Shown here: piece by piece, positions 1-12,090 of the stretch | Layout: each line of letters begins with the position of its first letter | How positions within the stretch are numbered: position 1 is the first letter of the stretch | DNA from: Eucommia ulmoides | Lineage: Eukaryota; Streptophyta; Magnoliopsida; Garryales; Eucommiaceae | Reading direction: 5' to 3' | Assembly: GCA_016647705.1 (NCBI GenBank) | Contig: CM028339.1 | Location: 23,351,803-23,415,802 of the forward strand | DNA length: 64,000 nt | Made by a program: the position numbers and the translations under genes | Notes under the pieces: generated by a model | What the model was told of the DNA's origin: nothing | The model's input: the letters and a program-made list of their open reading frames with translations, nothing else | The model's database searches: none

Positions 1-195
1 TTTGTCCGTCTTTTGGTATTATTTATTTTTTGAAGGCCGAAATGGTCTCAGAGTGTGTTTGGATATGAATTGAGGAGTTTGAATGCTCAGGGTAGTGTTT
101 CGTACTTAAAACCGTTGAAGTCGTGAAGTGGAAACGAGTGGTGTGGAACCTTGTTGTGAAAAAATGAAGAAAACAAGAAAAACCAGCAGGGAGCC

Positions 196-285
196 CACCG
201 CTGCCACGGTGAAACTCCAATGAGCAAAATTTAAAAGAAAAAGACGCTTCACCGCCGCAACGGTGATCCCACCACCGCGGCGGTG
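196..285 (+). promoter_or_regulatory. Palindrome cluster upstream of ORF3 in element A
   Basis: Three inverted repeats lie at 196-211 (CACCG-ctgcca-CGGTG), 250-265 (CACCGCCGCAACGGTG) and 270-285 (CACCACCGCGGCGGTG, one mismatch from perfect). They are the same type as the five copies in this element's LTR (3649-3799). An AT-rich TATA-like stretch follows at 299-306 (attaaata), then a pyrimidine-rich leader. The order matches element B (30995-31035). Inference: a promoter-proximal element for ORF3. Confidence 0.55.
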
Positions 286-898
286 AAGCCCCTGTTCGAA
301 TTAAATAGGCGTCACTTCAGAGAACATCCGAAAAAATCACCCAAAATTCCCATAAACTCTCCATTTTCATCTTCCAAACCGTTGCCAAATCCAAAAATAC
401 ATCATTGCATTTTCCAAATTAAAGATTTCCACCATTTTCATTCACCAAAAACTCAATTGTCAACCCATTTTCGGAATCTCAGGTTTGAGCAACCGAATTG
501 GCGATTTCTTCCATTCTCAACCCGTTTAACCTATTTTTTTTTTTTTTTGACAAGTGTTCTTGATCTTATATTTCATGTTTATGTTGAAATCATGGGTTGA
601 TTAGCATATAAATTTCAAGAATGATTGAATTTGGATTATTCCCTAAACCCTTGAACCCCATTTTTGCGATTTTCTTTATCACTTTGGGGTTTCGGATTGA
701 TTTTTGGTGATGAACATTATTTCTATGGCTAGTTGCATTGTCTGATACAAGATTACATGCTACATTGTTGAAATTTTGTTGAATCCATTGTGATTGGTGT
801 GTGCCCTTTGCGATTGCTTCGTGTTCTTGACGGTTTTGATTCGTGGGATTGCTTTACATTGTTCATATGTGACTGGGTTGTCGTGTTTGTAATTGTGA

Positions 899-1759
899 TT
901 GATAGGGATAAAGCCAAAACGTGCTGCATTGAAACGACCAAGGGGAGAAGGATCCGGTTCTCAAGCCGGGGTCTCCGCTAGCAACTTTGACTCAAGCCGC
1001 TTTGTTTCAAAACTAGTTAATGAGCACTTTAATCGATTCGAGCATAAGGGGACTTGCATTAGGCAACGGGGCTTTGGGCCATTGGAAGATCTTCCGGCAG
1101 AGTTCTTAAGTGTCATACGAAGCCAAGGTTGGGAGAAATTTTGCCAATCACCACTCCGGGGGGAGGTGGCTCTAGTTAGGGAATTTTATGCGAACATTGT
1201 TGAAGCCCAAAACAATCGGACAAGGGTCCGTACTTGTCCCATCCTCTTTAGTCCCGAAATGATAAATGAAGTATTGGGGTTGGTTGTGCCGAAACGATCT
1301 CAAGACACGTACGGAGATAGTGACCCAAGCATGAATACGGTGATTCGGGCCCTAACCGCTAGAAATGTCTAATGGACTCATACAGGGCCGGGTCTAGCCA
1401 TCTTGGCCAAGTTCCTGAATCCAATTCCAAAGATATGACATCATTTCGTTTGTGTGAGCCTTCTCCCGACATCTCACTTGTTCGGCGTCTCGAAAGGACG
1501 AACTATGACGCTATATGCTATCCAGGAAATTTGGCTGGAGCAGTACAACATCATAAATGAGAATGCCGAGCTCCAAATTTTCCTGGACCATTATACTCGC
1601 CAACAAGATCAGGTCCAGCAGCTCCTTGGCACGCACATTGGTTTCGATATGAGCACTTATCCGCCAATGCCGCAATTCCAGCCACACCAATTGCAACTGC
1701 TACACAATCCTTTCCAACGAAATGGTGGTGGTGATGACATTCTCCCCGATGGATGGTAA
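899..1759 (+). pseudogene. Athila ORF3 with plant transposon-protein domain (PF20167-like), decayed
   Basis: The first 157 codons (to 1372) read open and contain a segment recognisable as the putative plant transposon protein domain (Pfam Transposase_32), commonly found in the third ORF of Athila-type elements. Landmarks are the start FDSSRFVSK, then RGFGPLEDLP, REFYANIVEA and PEMINEVLGL. A stop at 1370-1372 and frame changes separate this from a downstream piece (1454-1759) whose tail is Gln/Pro-rich. No in-frame ATG marks the beginning; the open frame begins just after an AG that could be a splice acceptor. The same domain, also broken, occurs in element B at 31515-32086. Its biochemical role is unknown; the env-like label sometimes used for this position is not supported by any membrane segment here. 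Confidence 0.7.
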
Positions 1760-3326
1760 GAGGTGAGGCTTCTATATCTCACCTCCTAGGTATGTGTTCG
1801 AAACCATTTTTTATCGTGATTGCTATATAATGCTATTGGGTTCACTACCCAGTCAGTGTAGACACTGCCTATTTTAAGTTTGGGGGAGATTCTCATCCAA
1901 TTTTGTTTTTGTTGAAGAATGATGAAATTTTTCTATGTGTTATATTGGCCTAGATATGTTTAGTACGTATGCTTAGTTTTATGCCTTGTAGACATTTTGA
2001 TGTATGTTGTAGACTTTAAGTTATAGTTAAGTTTTAATTTAATTTTTTGTTTATGCATGTGTAATGCTTAGTTTAGTGTATGTATGCTAGTGTTTAGATT
2101 TAATGTAGATATGTTTATGTATGGAGTAGTAATTGCGTGTTGAGTTGTTGAGTTCATTTGAGCCATTACCCGATGATGAAAATTATCCCATAATTGTATA
2201 TCGAGGTCGGGGCTGATGCTCATTCATGTGTGTTCTGTGTGCTTAGCATGTTGATTAGGTAAAAATCATTTTGATCCTAAAATCGCACGATAGCATCGAC
2301 TCATTGTATAATTATTCGAACGATTTGACACCGATTATTCAGTAATAAGTTCATAACAAATTTGAGGAATCTAGAACTTGATTGGGAAAAACATGAGGCG
2401 AAATCCTAGATAAGGTAGTTCAGGAGGCATGATTGAGACCTTCATTTTTATCGCTTGAGCCTTTGAAGCTAACCTTGTAAAATTTTATCACTCGTTACCC
2501 TGTCGAAGCCGATAACCTATTCAATTCTGAACACGTATCAATACCCTATCCAATTAAATTTTTTCCAAACCACTGTCCCTAAGCCAAACGCACAAATTAA
2601 GTGAAATCAAGTTAACATTAGTTTATGCTACTTGAAGTGAGCGGTCGGGTTTCGGACGAACTTTTTATTGGTTTAGTTTTAGTATATTCACTTGTCATTT
2701 TTCGATTTTATTTTCATGCCCCTTTAATTGTACAAAATCGAATAAATTTGGGGTTGTGTTATGTTGTTCTAAAAAAAAAAAAAAAAACTATGTGATTATA
2801 GTTTTATTTTCGCTTCTTTTGACAAGTGAATACATAGTTCTTAAATTCTTATTCAGGGTTGTGTTTTAAATGTATGGGGTTACGAGAGTGAAATAGCGAC
2901 AAACGTTTGTGCCTCGGGTATCGTTGAATGATAACGATTACATGTTTTCTATTCTTGAGATATCCTTGGCCATTCTCCAAAGCCGAACCAAGCCCTATTG
3001 ATCTCTGTGAATTTCTGAATCTACATTAGTAGATTGTCGAGTCCAGTCAAGCATATGGTTTTCCTAATCCTTTACGATTTAAGTCATGAGCTTAGTTATT
3101 GAATAATCCAATGCGGTGTTTGGATAGTTATATATTTGAGTTCTCACATACACACTTTGAATGGATTTAGAATGGTTTTTACCGACATTGAGTGTTGAAA
3201 TTCTAGAACACTACGTGGTGTGTTTTATTCTTGAACTTGATTTGATTAGGGGCTGTTGAGGAAAGAACAACTTAGTTTCTTCGATTGAGCTTGGAACTTG
3301 CATGTGTTTACTTCTTATTTATTAAT

Positions 3327-3359
<33 letters not shown>

Positions 3360-3455
3360 CATTTTTAGTTTAGTAGTTAGTTAATTAGTATAATTAGTTT
3401 ATTTTAGTGTTAGGCTGTTTTGCTTGAGGACTAAAATTCCAACTTTGGGGGTATT
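1760..3455 (+). other. 3' untranslated region of Athila A
   Basis: No coding potential. It aligns by eye with the 3' UTR kept in element C (34605-35449), including a paragraph around 2610-2900, an A-tract at 2772-2787 at the same relative place as the 45-A run of C, and the stretch 2960-3270. A 30-nt T-run lies at about 3329-3359. The region ends in a PPT-like stretch (aactttgggggtattt) just before the LTR. Confidence 0.6.
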
Positions 3456-4755
3456 TGATAGGTTGAAAATACCTATTTACTTCTAAGCCGAATTTGGTAG
3501 TTTTTTAGTGTTTTAGTAATATTTTAATACGTTTTTGTTTGTTTTTATGTAAATCAGGTGTAAGGATGTAAACAAACGATAAACAAGCAAAACGGTGGAA
3601 AAGAGGTGGAAAAACGATGAAAAGAATAAGGTTTCAAAGCAGCAAACCCATCGCCGCGGTGGTGAAAATGTTGGGAGTGCAAAAATCTTACCGCCGCGAC
3701 GGTGAAAGTCCAGAGAGTTTGGATATTCTTCACCACTGCAGCGGTGAAGTTAACCGACATACCCATCGCCGCAGCGGTGAATTCACCGCCGCGGCGATCA
3801 CTCTGCACAGATTTTAGATATTTTTACAAATTTTGGAGTCTTGTAATTAATCCACTAGTTCTCCCATTTACATAAAAGGTTCCACACATGATCTTAAACC
3901 TATTTTGGAGAGCTTGAAGATGAGATTCACATTTTGGAGAAGAGGAAACACTTCTGGATCGATCTTTAACGACAGTGGACCACTCCATTCTAAGATTTGA
4001 TTTTTCTTTCTTTGTTTCTATCTTTGTAACTTAACGTTTTATTGTGAATGATAATGAATTCTTCTTGTTTTAATATTTCAATGGTTGTGATCATGGTAGG
4101 CAAGATAGATATTATCTAGGGATCGATGTAATTCATGTAAATACATGTTTGATTGAATATATATTTCTTTAACGGTTGTTTGTCTAATTCCGATTGTGTT
4201 TACCATTTTATTACAATCTTGATATGCTTATTAAGGCATTAAGGTTGGTTTTGAGAATATAGGGTTTGACACTCGGGAAAGGTAACACATCACGATGATC
4301 TAACGACCCGGGAGGGCGTTAGAAAGTGTGTAGTCCATGAGGTTGGGTCAAGACTCATGTGACTAAGGGTCATATAAACGTTGAGGGGGATTTCGGTGTT
4401 GATGCGAAGTCACATATTCTGTCACTTTACACGCGGGAGAAGTAGTGAGCGAGTTTACGATACCTAGATTATCGGATAGGATAAATATCGTTATTGTTAA
4501 TTAAATGAAATCAAACATGTATTAAGTGAATGAAATCAATCCTTAGGTAAATCCATTTAATTAGAATTAATCCAATAGTTTTTAGTTTAACTTAATTTTT
4601 AATTATCCAAACTCAAACATTTCTTGAACCGTCAAGATAATATAAGACTATGCAAATTGCGTATTCAATTAATGAAACACTTTTCCTAGAGGATGATATC
4701 CGATCGAAAGGTCCATTATATTAAAACTTGACCTCATGCACTTGCGAGTAAATTA
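3456..4755 (+). repeat. 3' LTR of Athila A, right end truncated
   Basis: Starts TGATAGG directly after the purine-rich tract, as the C LTR does at 35450. It contains the five-palindrome cluster (3649-3799), a TATA-like CATAAAAG at 3871-3878, and the Athila LTR segment with GTTGAGGGGGA and a Gly/Ala-type GGGAGA box (about 4250-4460). It stops near 4755 after CACTTGCGAGTA, where the B LTR continues for about 45 bp to its CA end. Confidence 0.75.
3649..3799 (+). promoter_or_regulatory. Five-copy palindrome array in Athila A LTR
   Basis: Copies at 3649-3664, 3689-3704, 3731-3746 (CACCACTGCAGCGGTG), 3764-3779 and 3784-3799 (CACCGCCGCGGCGATC). All are variants of CACCGCCGCGGCGGTG, so each can fold back on itself or bind a symmetric dimer. 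The array ends 72 bp before the TATA-like box at 3871. Copy spacing is 20-42 bp. Confidence 0.65.
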
Positions 4756-4770
4756 AGGCGTGAAAAAAGT

Positions 4771-7351
4771 CGCGTTCAGGGTCCTTCTCGTGTTACTTCT
4801 ACATTAGGTTTTCATTATTTTTTCACATTTGTAGATGATTTTTCTGGAGTTACTTGGTTTTATTTAATGAAAGATCGTTCATAATTATTCTCTATTTTTC
4901 GTGCGTTTTGTGCTGAAATTAAAATTCAATTTAATGTACTAATGCATATTATTCGTAGTGATAATGCTTGAGAATACTTTTCTCAACCATTCAGTTCCTT
5001 TATATCATACTCTGGTATCTTGCATCAGTCTTCTTGTCCTCACACAGTATAGAAAAATAGAGTTGTTGAGCGTAAGAATCGACATCTCCTAGAAGTGGCC
5101 CATACTCTTCTTTTTGAGATGAACGTTCCCAAACACTTCTGGGGCGATACGGTTCTTACAGCCTGCTTCCTAATCAACCGGATGTCGTCCTCTATCCTAA
5201 ATGGCAAGGTTTCCCATTCCATTTTTTTTTTCTCGTTCACCCTTGTTTAGTTTACCTTTTCAAATATTTGGGTATGTTTGTTTTGTTCATCAGTTGACTG
5301 CCGGCAGGGACAAGTTAGATCCCCATGCTTTAAAATGTGTCTTCCTCGGCTATTCTCGCACACAAAAGGTTTATCGATGTTATAGTTCATCATTACGTCG
5401 CTCATTTTTGTGTGCAGATGTTACATTCTTTGAGTCCACCCCTTACTTTTTTGCCCTATCCTCTCAAGATGATCTGGATGTTACACTTTCTTTTCCAAGT
5501 GAACCAAACCCTACACTATCTTCCTCTACTCCAGATCTTATCCCATTTAGTAATTCTTCAGCCCCTTTGCAGGTATACTCTCGTCGCCAGAAGGTAGCCT
5601 CCGCTGTTGTGCCCATCAATTCTGTGCCATCAGATTCTTCTCCAGCAGACCCACCCATGTCTGACCTGGACATGCCCATTTCCATTCGGAAGAGTAAGCG
5701 CACCTGTATTAATCATCATATTTCTAATTTTGTCTCATATGCACACCTATCTCTTTCATACTCCTATTTTGTTTCTTCTTTGTCCTTTATTTCTATTCCT
5801 AAGTCTATTTCAGAGGCCCTCACTCACCCTGGTTGGGCAAAAGCAATGGAAGAAGAAATGTTTGTCTTATATCAGAATGGTATTTGGGATCTCGTCTCGC
5901 TTCCGCCTGACAAAACTATAATTGGATGTAAATGGGTGATGTAAATGGGTGTACACTGTCAAAGTTCATCTGGATGGCACCACTGATCGACTCAAGGCTC
6001 GCTTAGTTGCCAAAGGTTATACTCAGATATATGGTCTTGATTACTATGAGACCTTTTCTCCTATTTCCAAGCTCGCTTCTATTCGTTTGTTCATCTCTCT
6101 AGCTGCCACTTTTCGTTGGCCATTGCATCAGCTTGATATCAAGAATGCCTTCTTAAATGGCGATTTGACTAAGGAAATATATATGGAGCAACCTCTTGGG
6201 TTTGTTGCTCAGGAGTTGTCTGATTTGGTATGTCGTTTGAAGAATCTATTTATGGCCTCAAGTAGTCTCCTAGAGCATGGTTCGGAAGATTTAGCGAAGT
6301 GGTAATTGAATTTGGTCTTCGGCGTTGTGAGTCGATCATTCTGTCTTCTACAAGTATAGTAAAGTCGGGAGAATATTGTTGATTGTATATGTGGATGACA
6401 ACGTGATTAATGAGGATGATCAAGGTGGTATTCAAGAACTCAAAAAGTGTTTGCATAGTAAGTTCTAAACCAAAGATTTGGGGCACCTAAAGTATTTCTT
6501 GGGGATTGAAGTTACTCGATTAAGTCAAGGCATTTACCTGTCTTAGAGAAAATATGTCATTGACCTATTAAGCGAAACAGGAATGCTAGGAGCAAAACCG
6601 ATTGACTCGCCTATGGATTCAAACACCAAATTATTGTCAGATCAGGGTATACCACTGACAGATTTAGCGCAATATAGACGGTTAGTTGAGAAGTTGAACT
6701 ACCTGATAGTTACCATACCAGATATCTCCTTTTCTATTAGCGTTATCAGTCAGTTCTTGGATCGTCCAATGACTTGTCACTGGGATGCAGTGATCTGTAT
6801 TCTTCGATATCTGAAAGGTGCTCCTGGTTGCAGTTTGCTATACCAAAATTTCGGTCATATTCAAATAAAGGGCTACACAGATGCAGACTGGGCCGGATCA
6901 CCCTTAGATAGAAAATCTACTATTGGGTATTGTTTGTTTGTTGGTGGTAACCTTGTCTCTTGGAAGAGTAAAAAGTAGACGGTAGTGACGCGGTCAAGTG
7001 CAGAATCGGAATACAGGACAATGACCCATACTACTTGTGAGTTAACTTGGTTGAAACATTTGTTGGAAGAGCTTGGATTTGAACACACTTCACCAATGGA
7101 CCTGGTATGTGATAATCAAGTAGCACTTCACATTGCATCCCACCCAGTCTTCCATGAGAAAAAAAAACACATTGAAGTTAACTGTCACTTTATTCGAGAA
7201 AAATTGTTGCAAAAATAGATTGAGACTGAACATGTAAATTCAGTTGATCAGTTAGTTGATATATTTACTAAACTGTTGGGGGCTTCAAGGATAAAGTACA
7301 TTTGTAACAAGTTAAGAGCATACAATATATATGCTTCAGCTTGAGGGGGAG
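4771..7351 (+). pseudogene. Copia gag-pol remnant (element I): integrase, RT, RNase H
   Basis: Begins within the integrase (GPSRV...FVDDFSGVTW near 4780-4860), so gag, protease and 5' LTR are missing. The integrase C-terminal part with the AHKRF/KCVFLGYSRTQK region is at about 5040-5460. RT follows at 5790-6550 (KWV, KARLVAKGYTQ, LDIKNAFLNGDL, and YVDD at about 6387-6398). RNase H is at 6583-7218 (CHWDAV, YTDADWAGS, SSAESEYRTM, HIEVNCHFIREKL). Several stops and frame shifts (for example a stop at 5942-5944 and one before TVVTRSS near 6978) show it is dead. It abuts the broken Athila A LTR on the left. Motifs and the very short LTR suggest the Ale/Retrofit lineage. Confidence 0.85.
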
Positions 7352-7497
7352 TGTTAAAGGGTATTTATGTTTTTTTAGTATTACTTAGGGTTTCTTGTAC
7401 AGTTTAGGGTTTACTGTATGGTTTTCTAATTCTTATTATAAATAATGGGAAAGGCTAACCAATAGTTAAGCATTCTCATTCATTTATCTCTTTAACA
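7352..7497 (+). repeat. 3' LTR of copia I (146 bp)
   Basis: Follows the PPT TTGAGGGGGAG (7341-7351). Starts TGTTAAAGG and ends CTTTAACA, giving short inverted ends. It contains a TATA-like stretch (ttattataaataat) near 7433-7447. No matching 5' LTR is present because the left half of the element is gone. Confidence 0.8.
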
Positions 7498-7648
7498 ATA
7501 TAAATAGACGATTCGGATGGTGTGGTGGGTGATAATGTCGGGGCAATGGTTGTTGTTATAGAGAAACCAAATATAGTGACGATGACAATGATGATTCTGG
7601 TGGTGTGTAGAGGTGCGTGAGGCGGTGGCGTTGCAAATGAAATACAAA
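7498..7648. other. Short spacer, no feature recognised
   Basis: Lies between the copia I LTR and the stop codon of the BAHD gene. As the BAHD gene runs on the minus strand, this holds its 3' UTR and polyadenylation region. I see no separate gene. Confidence 0.5.
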
Positions 7649-8959
7649 CTAAAATTCTAGGGAATAACAAATTTCGTTGAACTTGAACAAGTTATTCTCG
7701 AATAAAGGTATAATAGCATCAATACTTCCATCCTCCATGAATGACGGTTGAAGAAACATCATCCCCTCTGTTGGAAAATAAGACGGCATAAAAAGGAAAG
7801 GGCATCCACCTCCAAAATCCAACTCAGAGAATTGAAATCGTAGCCAGCTATCAACCTCCAAGTTAGGGCATAAGACAGACTTATTCATGTCCGCAGTAGG
7901 CGTGAGCTCTTCTTTCTTGGCGTCGTTATTGGAAAAGTCGATAAATGATCTAAAATAGTCATTATTGACATTAACAATAGCATCATGAATTACTTTGGCT
8001 GCATAATGAATAGGTTTGTGCAAGAGATCCTCCACCTTCGCCGTTGGGAATGCCCAAAGAACCAAGTTCCCAAGGTATTCATTGGGAACTGGAGGGTTCA
8101 ACCTCATGCGCCCATTAACAGAGACTCTAACCTTAGTGGTTTCAAATCTGTCGAGTCCACGAGCCTTTGTGATGGCCCTCCATAGATGAGCAAGAAGACT
8201 CTCGAACGTACTAAACGACCGACCACTACCATTGTTTGAGGATGCCTTCATTTTCAATTTGGATAGAAAATTTGTTGTGAAGTGAACTTTTTGAACCACA
8301 ATGTTCTTTGAAGTATCGTTATCGTAACTAATGTAAGTATTTTCATCTCTTTTGCTCATGAACTCTACTCCTCTATGCTCGAACTTGACTAAAGGTGGAT
8401 CCCGTGGGGAGAAAATATGGCGATCATGAATAGGAATTGGGCCCATGCCAAGACCGCGGCAAGTCCGCCCCCACGCTATCAGGAAATTACAGTGTGTAAG
8501 GCCATCGCCGACAAGGTGGTGTCCTGTGAAGCCAATCACAAGAGAGCCACAAGTGAACCTGGTGAGTTGGACTTGGACAAGCTCTGCCACCCCCTTCAAG
8601 CTTGGGTGAAGACTCAACAAAGACGCCGATGGCTTAAAGGGCATGTTCTCGTCAAGGGTACCATCAACTGATGCCTCCACGAACCTCACACCTTCATCAT
8701 TCACAAAAATGACAGGATCACCTTTGTCATTTTTACCCAATCTTCCAGCAAACTCCCTATACACTGCTAATACCTTTTGAATCCCCAATTCTAATGTGAC
8801 ATTGGATGGGGTTGGGGGACGATAGGCATAAATGACTGCAATATGAGTATCATAAGTGACCTTATCAAAGACAGTGAGGGGAACATAGTCCGTGGTTATG
8901 GGAGGGGTACCTTCATAGGTCGGTTTGATGATTCTTGAGCTCTCAATTTTCACCTTCAT
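7649..8959 (-). CDS. BAHD acyltransferase, agmatine/tryptamine hydroxycinnamoyltransferase-like
   Basis: Uninterrupted 436-codon ORF, the usual BAHD length, without introns. BAHD enzymes move an acyl group from a CoA thioester to an alcohol or amine in the cytosol. The catalytic HXXXDG motif is HLVGDG (His148, Asp152). The structural DFGWG motif near the C-terminus is DFGGG (381-385), with Gly in place of the usual Trp. The YFGN-like segment is YLGN (295-298). The N-terminal pattern (KVKIESSRIIKPTYEGTPP) and overall sequence resemble agmatine coumaroyltransferase and tryptamine hydroxycinnamoyltransferase, which form hydroxycinnamic acid amides in defence. Substrate cannot be fixed from sequence. 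A minus-strand TATAAA-type box lies about 80 bp upstream. It is flanked by a copia LTR and AT-rich DNA, so it is a gene island among transposons. Start chosen at the first ATG, which gives the family N-terminus. Confidence 0.9.
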   Translation of the reverse strand: MKVKIESSRIIKPTYEGTPPITTDYVPLTVFDKVTYDTHIAVIYAYRPPTPSNVTLELGIQKVLAVYREFAGRLGKNDKGDPVIFVNDEGVRFVEASVDGTLDENMPFKPSASLLSLHPSLKGVAELVQVQLTRFTCGSLVIGFTGHHLVGDGLTHCNFLIAWGRTCRGLGMGPIPIHDRHIFSPRDPPLVKFEHRGVEFMSKRDENTYISYDNDTSKNIVVQKVHFTTNFLSKLKMKASSNNGSGRSFSTFESLLAHLWRAITKARGLDRFETTKVRVSVNGRMRLNPPVPNEYLGNLVLWAFPTAKVEDLLHKPIHYAAKVIHDAIVNVNNDYFRSFIDFSNNDAKKEELTPTADMNKSVLCPNLEVDSWLRFQFSELDFGGGCPFLFMPSYFPTEGMMFLQPSFMEDGSIDAIIPLFENNLFKFNEICYSLEF

Positions 8960-9038
8960 GGTTAAGTGTCTATTGGTTGATATTGGCTTTGGCTAATTAT
9001 GAATGCTTGTTGGAGATTCAACAAGGCATTATAAAGGG

Positions 9039-9046
9039 TTTATATA
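9039..9046 (-). promoter_or_regulatory. Candidate TATA box of the BAHD gene
   Basis: TATATAAA on the minus strand, about 80 bp before the start codon at 8959. That position allows a short 5' UTR. No other good box lies nearer. Confidence 0.5.
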
Positions 9047-9132
9047 CTAAATTCCTACACACCACCTTCACATTTGCCCATAAATGTAGATTCATGGCTT
9101 GCATTTTGGCACATAAGGAAATAAACAAATGA

Positions 9133-10965
9133 CAAATTCATTTAACAAACGGTAGTTCTTGGCTTTGCATATAATGGGTTGAGCTGTTATTAACCAAGTA
9201 ATCTTGAATAACATTGAATTTAATTAATTAGATTCTATGAACATACCCATTTTTTCGTTAATAAATTGCTTGATGCATCTACAGAATTTGAACTAAATTA
9301 ATTATTTGGCCATGCGAATTTCATTCTAATTTATCTTTTATTATTTTTCTAACCCAAGTGGTAATTGTGAATCTAACTAGTTTTAGGTCTGCGAATTGTG
9401 CGGCCTTAGGAAAAAAATATAATAAATTCGTAAAATAAAGCATGAAACACAGGTATTATTTTGTTATTTTGGTAGCAATATCCGTAAGCAAATGCATAAA
9501 TTTTAGTAAGTAATGACGTTTTATAAATATCGAAAATAAATATAATATAAAAAATCACATAAATAATCATAAAAGTGAAATAATATTTCTACAAAGTAAC
9601 TTTTACTAATATACTATAAAATAATAAACAAATAAAAACATAAATTAAGATTAATTTTATCAATTTTTACAAGTTAACAAATTCTAATTTAATTAATTTA
9701 AACCGTATATTTTTACATTAATTAAAAAAATTAAATATAGTGAAAAAAAAATTAATGGGACCACTCATTACTTTATATATAAAAAATAAAAAAAATAAAA
9801 ACTAGAACCTATCAAAAAACTTGAAAAATGTATTATTTAACCTCATTAAAACTGTATATCTCCTTCTACTTTTAAGTATTAGAGATAGATTTTGAATCTC
9901 TATTTTTCAGGAAATTACATATCAAGTGGTTGTAGGGATAAATTTGACCAAATAATCATAAAAGACTATTTGGTAACCTTTAAAAAAAAAGTTTTGTTCG
10001 GTAGTTTTGGTTCCTTAATAAAGACTCGTTGTAACCGCCCTTTGAGTATAAAGTTAGTTTTTCTGGAAGTAAATTTTATAAGATAAAATAAAGTAGGAGC
10101 AGAAAAAAGCTTAATGTTTCGTATTCTATAATACTAGTTATAGTCTGCGCAATGTGCAGGTTTAGACAAAAAAAAAAAAACATATTAGGTTTATTTATAA
10201 TAATACGACATAGTTGATTACTATTTGGATACTAAATCGATAGAAATTGTATTTTCTTCCTCATGACGTTTGCATTTGATATTCTTACTAAAATTGATCG
10301 AATACCTAAGATTTTTGTAGCAAGACCCGTTACAAAAAAAAACATAACAGAAGTTAGAAGTTATAAAATATAAATAAACAAAAAAAAAATTAAAAAAAAA
10401 AATGGAATGGAAAAATTAGTTTGACTTTGGAGCCAAAAAAAAAATCAATATATTACGTGTTTTCAACTTTTGTAAAATTACTATAAACTAGTAGACTGTA
10501 TAGATATATATTTTGAAGTTTGTTTTTAAAAGTATACAAACTTAAAATTTTAGTCAATGTATTCCAAGTCGGTATAATAATTTTTTTATGAATCTAAAAT
10601 TATTATACTTCTTTAAAATAACTACAATTTTCATATAAAAGTTATAATAAATTTTGTGGCGTACAATCTTTTAACTTTTGAGAGAATTATTGATTTTTCT
10701 TAAAAAAAATCACTGCAAAAAGTGAATTCAATAAATAGTGAATCGTAAAATTCCGATTAAAAAAATTATTTTAAATTTATGAAATGCTCATCAGGAATCC
10801 ATTTTTTTTTAATAATGAGGAAAAATATATTTATTTAAAATAAGATTAATACTAAAATAAATTATTGGAGAAAAGAATGTCTTTGAAGACCATTATTTTT
10901 AGGCCACATAATTAATCCCTATTTTGAATGAAAAATAATTTATTTATTTTTTAAATCCAATATTA

Positions 10966-11027
<62 letters not shown>

Positions 11028-11883
11028 AAAAAAGGAATGAAAGTTCGAATTGATAATAATAACAAAATAAAAATAAATAAATAGAATTGTTGATTAAAAA
11101 ATATTTTTATTTGAATGAAAATTAATTTGAGTTTTTTTAAAAAATCCAATATTATGAATATAACTTTTTTTTTAAAAAGATTGAAATTTGGAATTGATAA
11201 TAAAAAACAACAAAAAATAATTATTAATCAAAAAATAATTTATTTTATTATGCATATATATATATATATATATAGTTGGAATTGAAAGTAATTTTCTATT
11301 CATTTTCAGTGTTATTAATTTGAATTAAAAGTAGTTTTCTATTCATTTAATGTTATTACTAATGGAAGAGAAAATATTGGTCATTGATTTAATAAGGGTA
11401 AAGAGACCGAAAAGATTAACCATACCTCATTGTAAAGGCTTGTCTTCCACTTTTAATATTATAATATAATAAAATTATTTATACTCTATATCAAAGAGAG
11501 TAAATGGGTGGTTATTTTTTGTGCAACAATAAGTATCTCATTAGGTTTGACCCCTTTTTTAATCTTATTTAAATTATGATTAAAAATATTCAAAAAAAAA
11601 ATAGAGTTATTTATTGTTTAAACCTTTTCTAAGAGACACTGTAGGGAAAAAAAAAAAAAAAAAAAACTTTTAAATAGTCTTGTTGTAATTTAGATCCTTT
11701 TCAAAAGCTTCTTAACAAATAGTTCTCGATGGTTAACAAAAAATGGTAGATGGACATTCTTAGTCTTGCGTATATCACAAAGATTAATATATTTATAATT
11801 ATTTTTAGAAATCGCTCACTTCCTTTACCGACTCACGAAGCATTCAATTCTTTCACCCAAGTCTTCACCTCAGAAACCCTATT
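9133..11883. other. AT-rich spacer upstream of the BAHD gene
   Basis: No gene recognised. The sequence is very AT-rich with many A- and T-runs. It contains two (AT)n microsatellites and an approximately 189-bp tandem duplication, listed separately. ORFs here are short and low-complexity. Confidence 0.6.
10954..11275. repeat. Tandem duplication with (AT)n expansion
   Basis: The phrase aatccaatattatgaata occurs at 10954 and again at 11143, a period of about 189 bp. The flanking text (attgataataa, gattaaaaaata) repeats too. In the first copy the AT dinucleotide has grown to about 55 bp (10969-11024). Another (AT)n tract lies at about 11253-11274. Confidence 0.6.
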
Positions 11884-12090
11884 GTGATTTACCTGATTAT
11901 ATATTGATATTTATCTATATATTTCTGTACGAATTTTGTAGTTTTTGAATGTTTCATTAGTGTTTTTAATCATTTTTAATTGTTTTTATGCAGATAAGGT
12001 GATTTGGGTAAAACCTGTTGAAAATCAGGCCCGTTGGTGGAATTTCGATGAAGAAACGAGTGCTTTGACCCATTTTTGGTTTCTGCCCTA

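Larger units (their letters stand above)
1..4755 (+). mobile_element. Athila-type Ty3/gypsy retrotransposon A, 3' part
   Basis: The window opens inside an Athila-like element. Reading left to right there is an ORF3 upstream region with palindromes, a decayed ORF3, a 1.7-kb untranslated region, a purine-rich tract (3437-3455) and a 3' LTR starting TGATAGG at 3456. Assignment rests on homology seen by eye to elements B (11884-32086) and C (33219-35867): the ORF3 protein, the 3' UTR and the LTR all align. Gag and pol would lie left of position 1. The LTR stops at about 4755, some 45 bp short of where the B LTR ends, and copia sequence follows directly, so the right end was lost. No TSD can be seen. 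Confidence 0.8.

Noticed and set aside
283-600. 105-codon ORF after the A palindromes
   Set aside because: Low-complexity leader sequence without similarity, ended by a T-run; better explained as a 5' leader.
10940-11149. ORF on the minus strand
   Set aside because: Encodes mostly an Ile-Tyr run from the (AT)n microsatellite; not a gene.
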